DNA of 30,979 nt, taken from NCBI RefSeq assembly GCF_000485595.1, contig NW_014577135.1, forward strand, positions 185,005-215,983. Direction: 5' to 3'. The notes under the pieces are model-generated. The model did not search any database, was not told the origin of the DNA, and saw nothing but the letters and a program-made list of their open reading frames with translations. The position numbers were made by a program, and so were the translations under genes. Below, one piece after another: positions 30,713-30,979 of the stretch. Positions within the stretch are counted from its first letter, which is position 1; every line of letters starts with the position of its first letter. Source of the stretch: Priapulus caudatus (lineage: Eukaryota > Priapulida > Priapulimorpha > Priapulimorphida > Priapulidae).

Positions 30713-30979
30713 ATTGCGAGAGAGAGAAACAGTGAGAGAGACGGCGGTGAAAGCTGGAGAGCGAGACTCGAGTAGGGGGGACATAGTTGCTTCCACATGC
30801 ATCTCATGTCCATGTTTGTTCTCGATCTCATTCGTCGTCCAGTGCTGGTGGCCACCGGACGAGGGCATAACGGCATTCCATACGACCAGCCTTTCATAAC
30901 TCGTGATATTAAACGTTCAGATGCGTAAAATAAATATTGACCCTGAGGGCAATATTGCAGGATTTCGACATTTTTCCGT

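Noticed and set aside
30254-30897. Long Ser/Leu/His-Thr frames near the right edge
   Set aside because: They are low-complexity translations of the purine-rich minisatellite and GT tract.
1-30979. tRNA, rRNA and snRNA genes
   Set aside because: I looked for B-box-like GGTTCGAATCC sequences and familiar rRNA or snRNA cores and found none convincing. A covariance-model scan would be decisive.

Overview
The window looks like intergenic or repeat-rich nuclear DNA from an animal, probably an invertebrate. There is no operon structure. Long simple-sequence arrays (GT, GA, GATG, TTAGGG, TCGTAG) are frequent, several cut-and-paste DNA transposon derivatives are present, and the one recognisable protein-coding piece is a MADF-type exon ending at a plausible GT splice donor. 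TTAGGG-type repeats fit many metazoans but do not identify the species. I found no complete host gene, rRNA, tRNA or CRISPR array. Nearly all the long open frames are readings of microsatellites.

Layout. Positions 1-3738 hold unremarkable sequence with one unrecognised 128-codon frame. A GT microsatellite block (3739-4350) and a purine-rich block (4398-4538) follow. Positions 4904-9044 form a transposon-derived complex. Its two inverted arms (5036-6249 and 8213-9044) flank a core that contains a 10-N gap. The left arm is interrupted by a 396-bp element (5193-5588) with 36/37-bp terminal inverted repeats, a perfect 9-bp target duplication and a telomere-like TTAGGG core. The right arm preserves the uninterrupted target site. 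Palindromic modules built on GGTGAGATTCGTGCTGAGCA recur through this complex.

Positions 9045-15496 are mostly featureless, apart from a diverged direct duplication near 10 kb, a TTA-type repeat and an ACGC repeat. Positions 15497-16434 hold two interlaced inverted-repeat elements with related tips: one has about 70-bp arms and TAA flanks, the other about 370-bp arms. Positions 17461-18617 are a GATG array containing a 68-bp higher-order repeat.

The best-supported element is at 21974-22827. It is an 854-bp PIF/Harbinger-like transposon derivative with inverted ends, a 3-bp TTC target duplication, subterminal GTCGCCCGATT motifs and one exon of a Myb/SANT-like (MADF) protein. No transposase is present. 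The remainder carries a hexanucleotide array (24582-24847), GA-rich tracts (one with a 25-N gap), a 39-bp minisatellite (29523-29678), and a 62-bp minisatellite followed by a GT tract near the right edge. One frame at 29180-29359 reads like a possible terminal exon but I could not assign it.

No genes here form a pathway. The biology visible is transposon insertion, nesting and decay, and satellite expansion.
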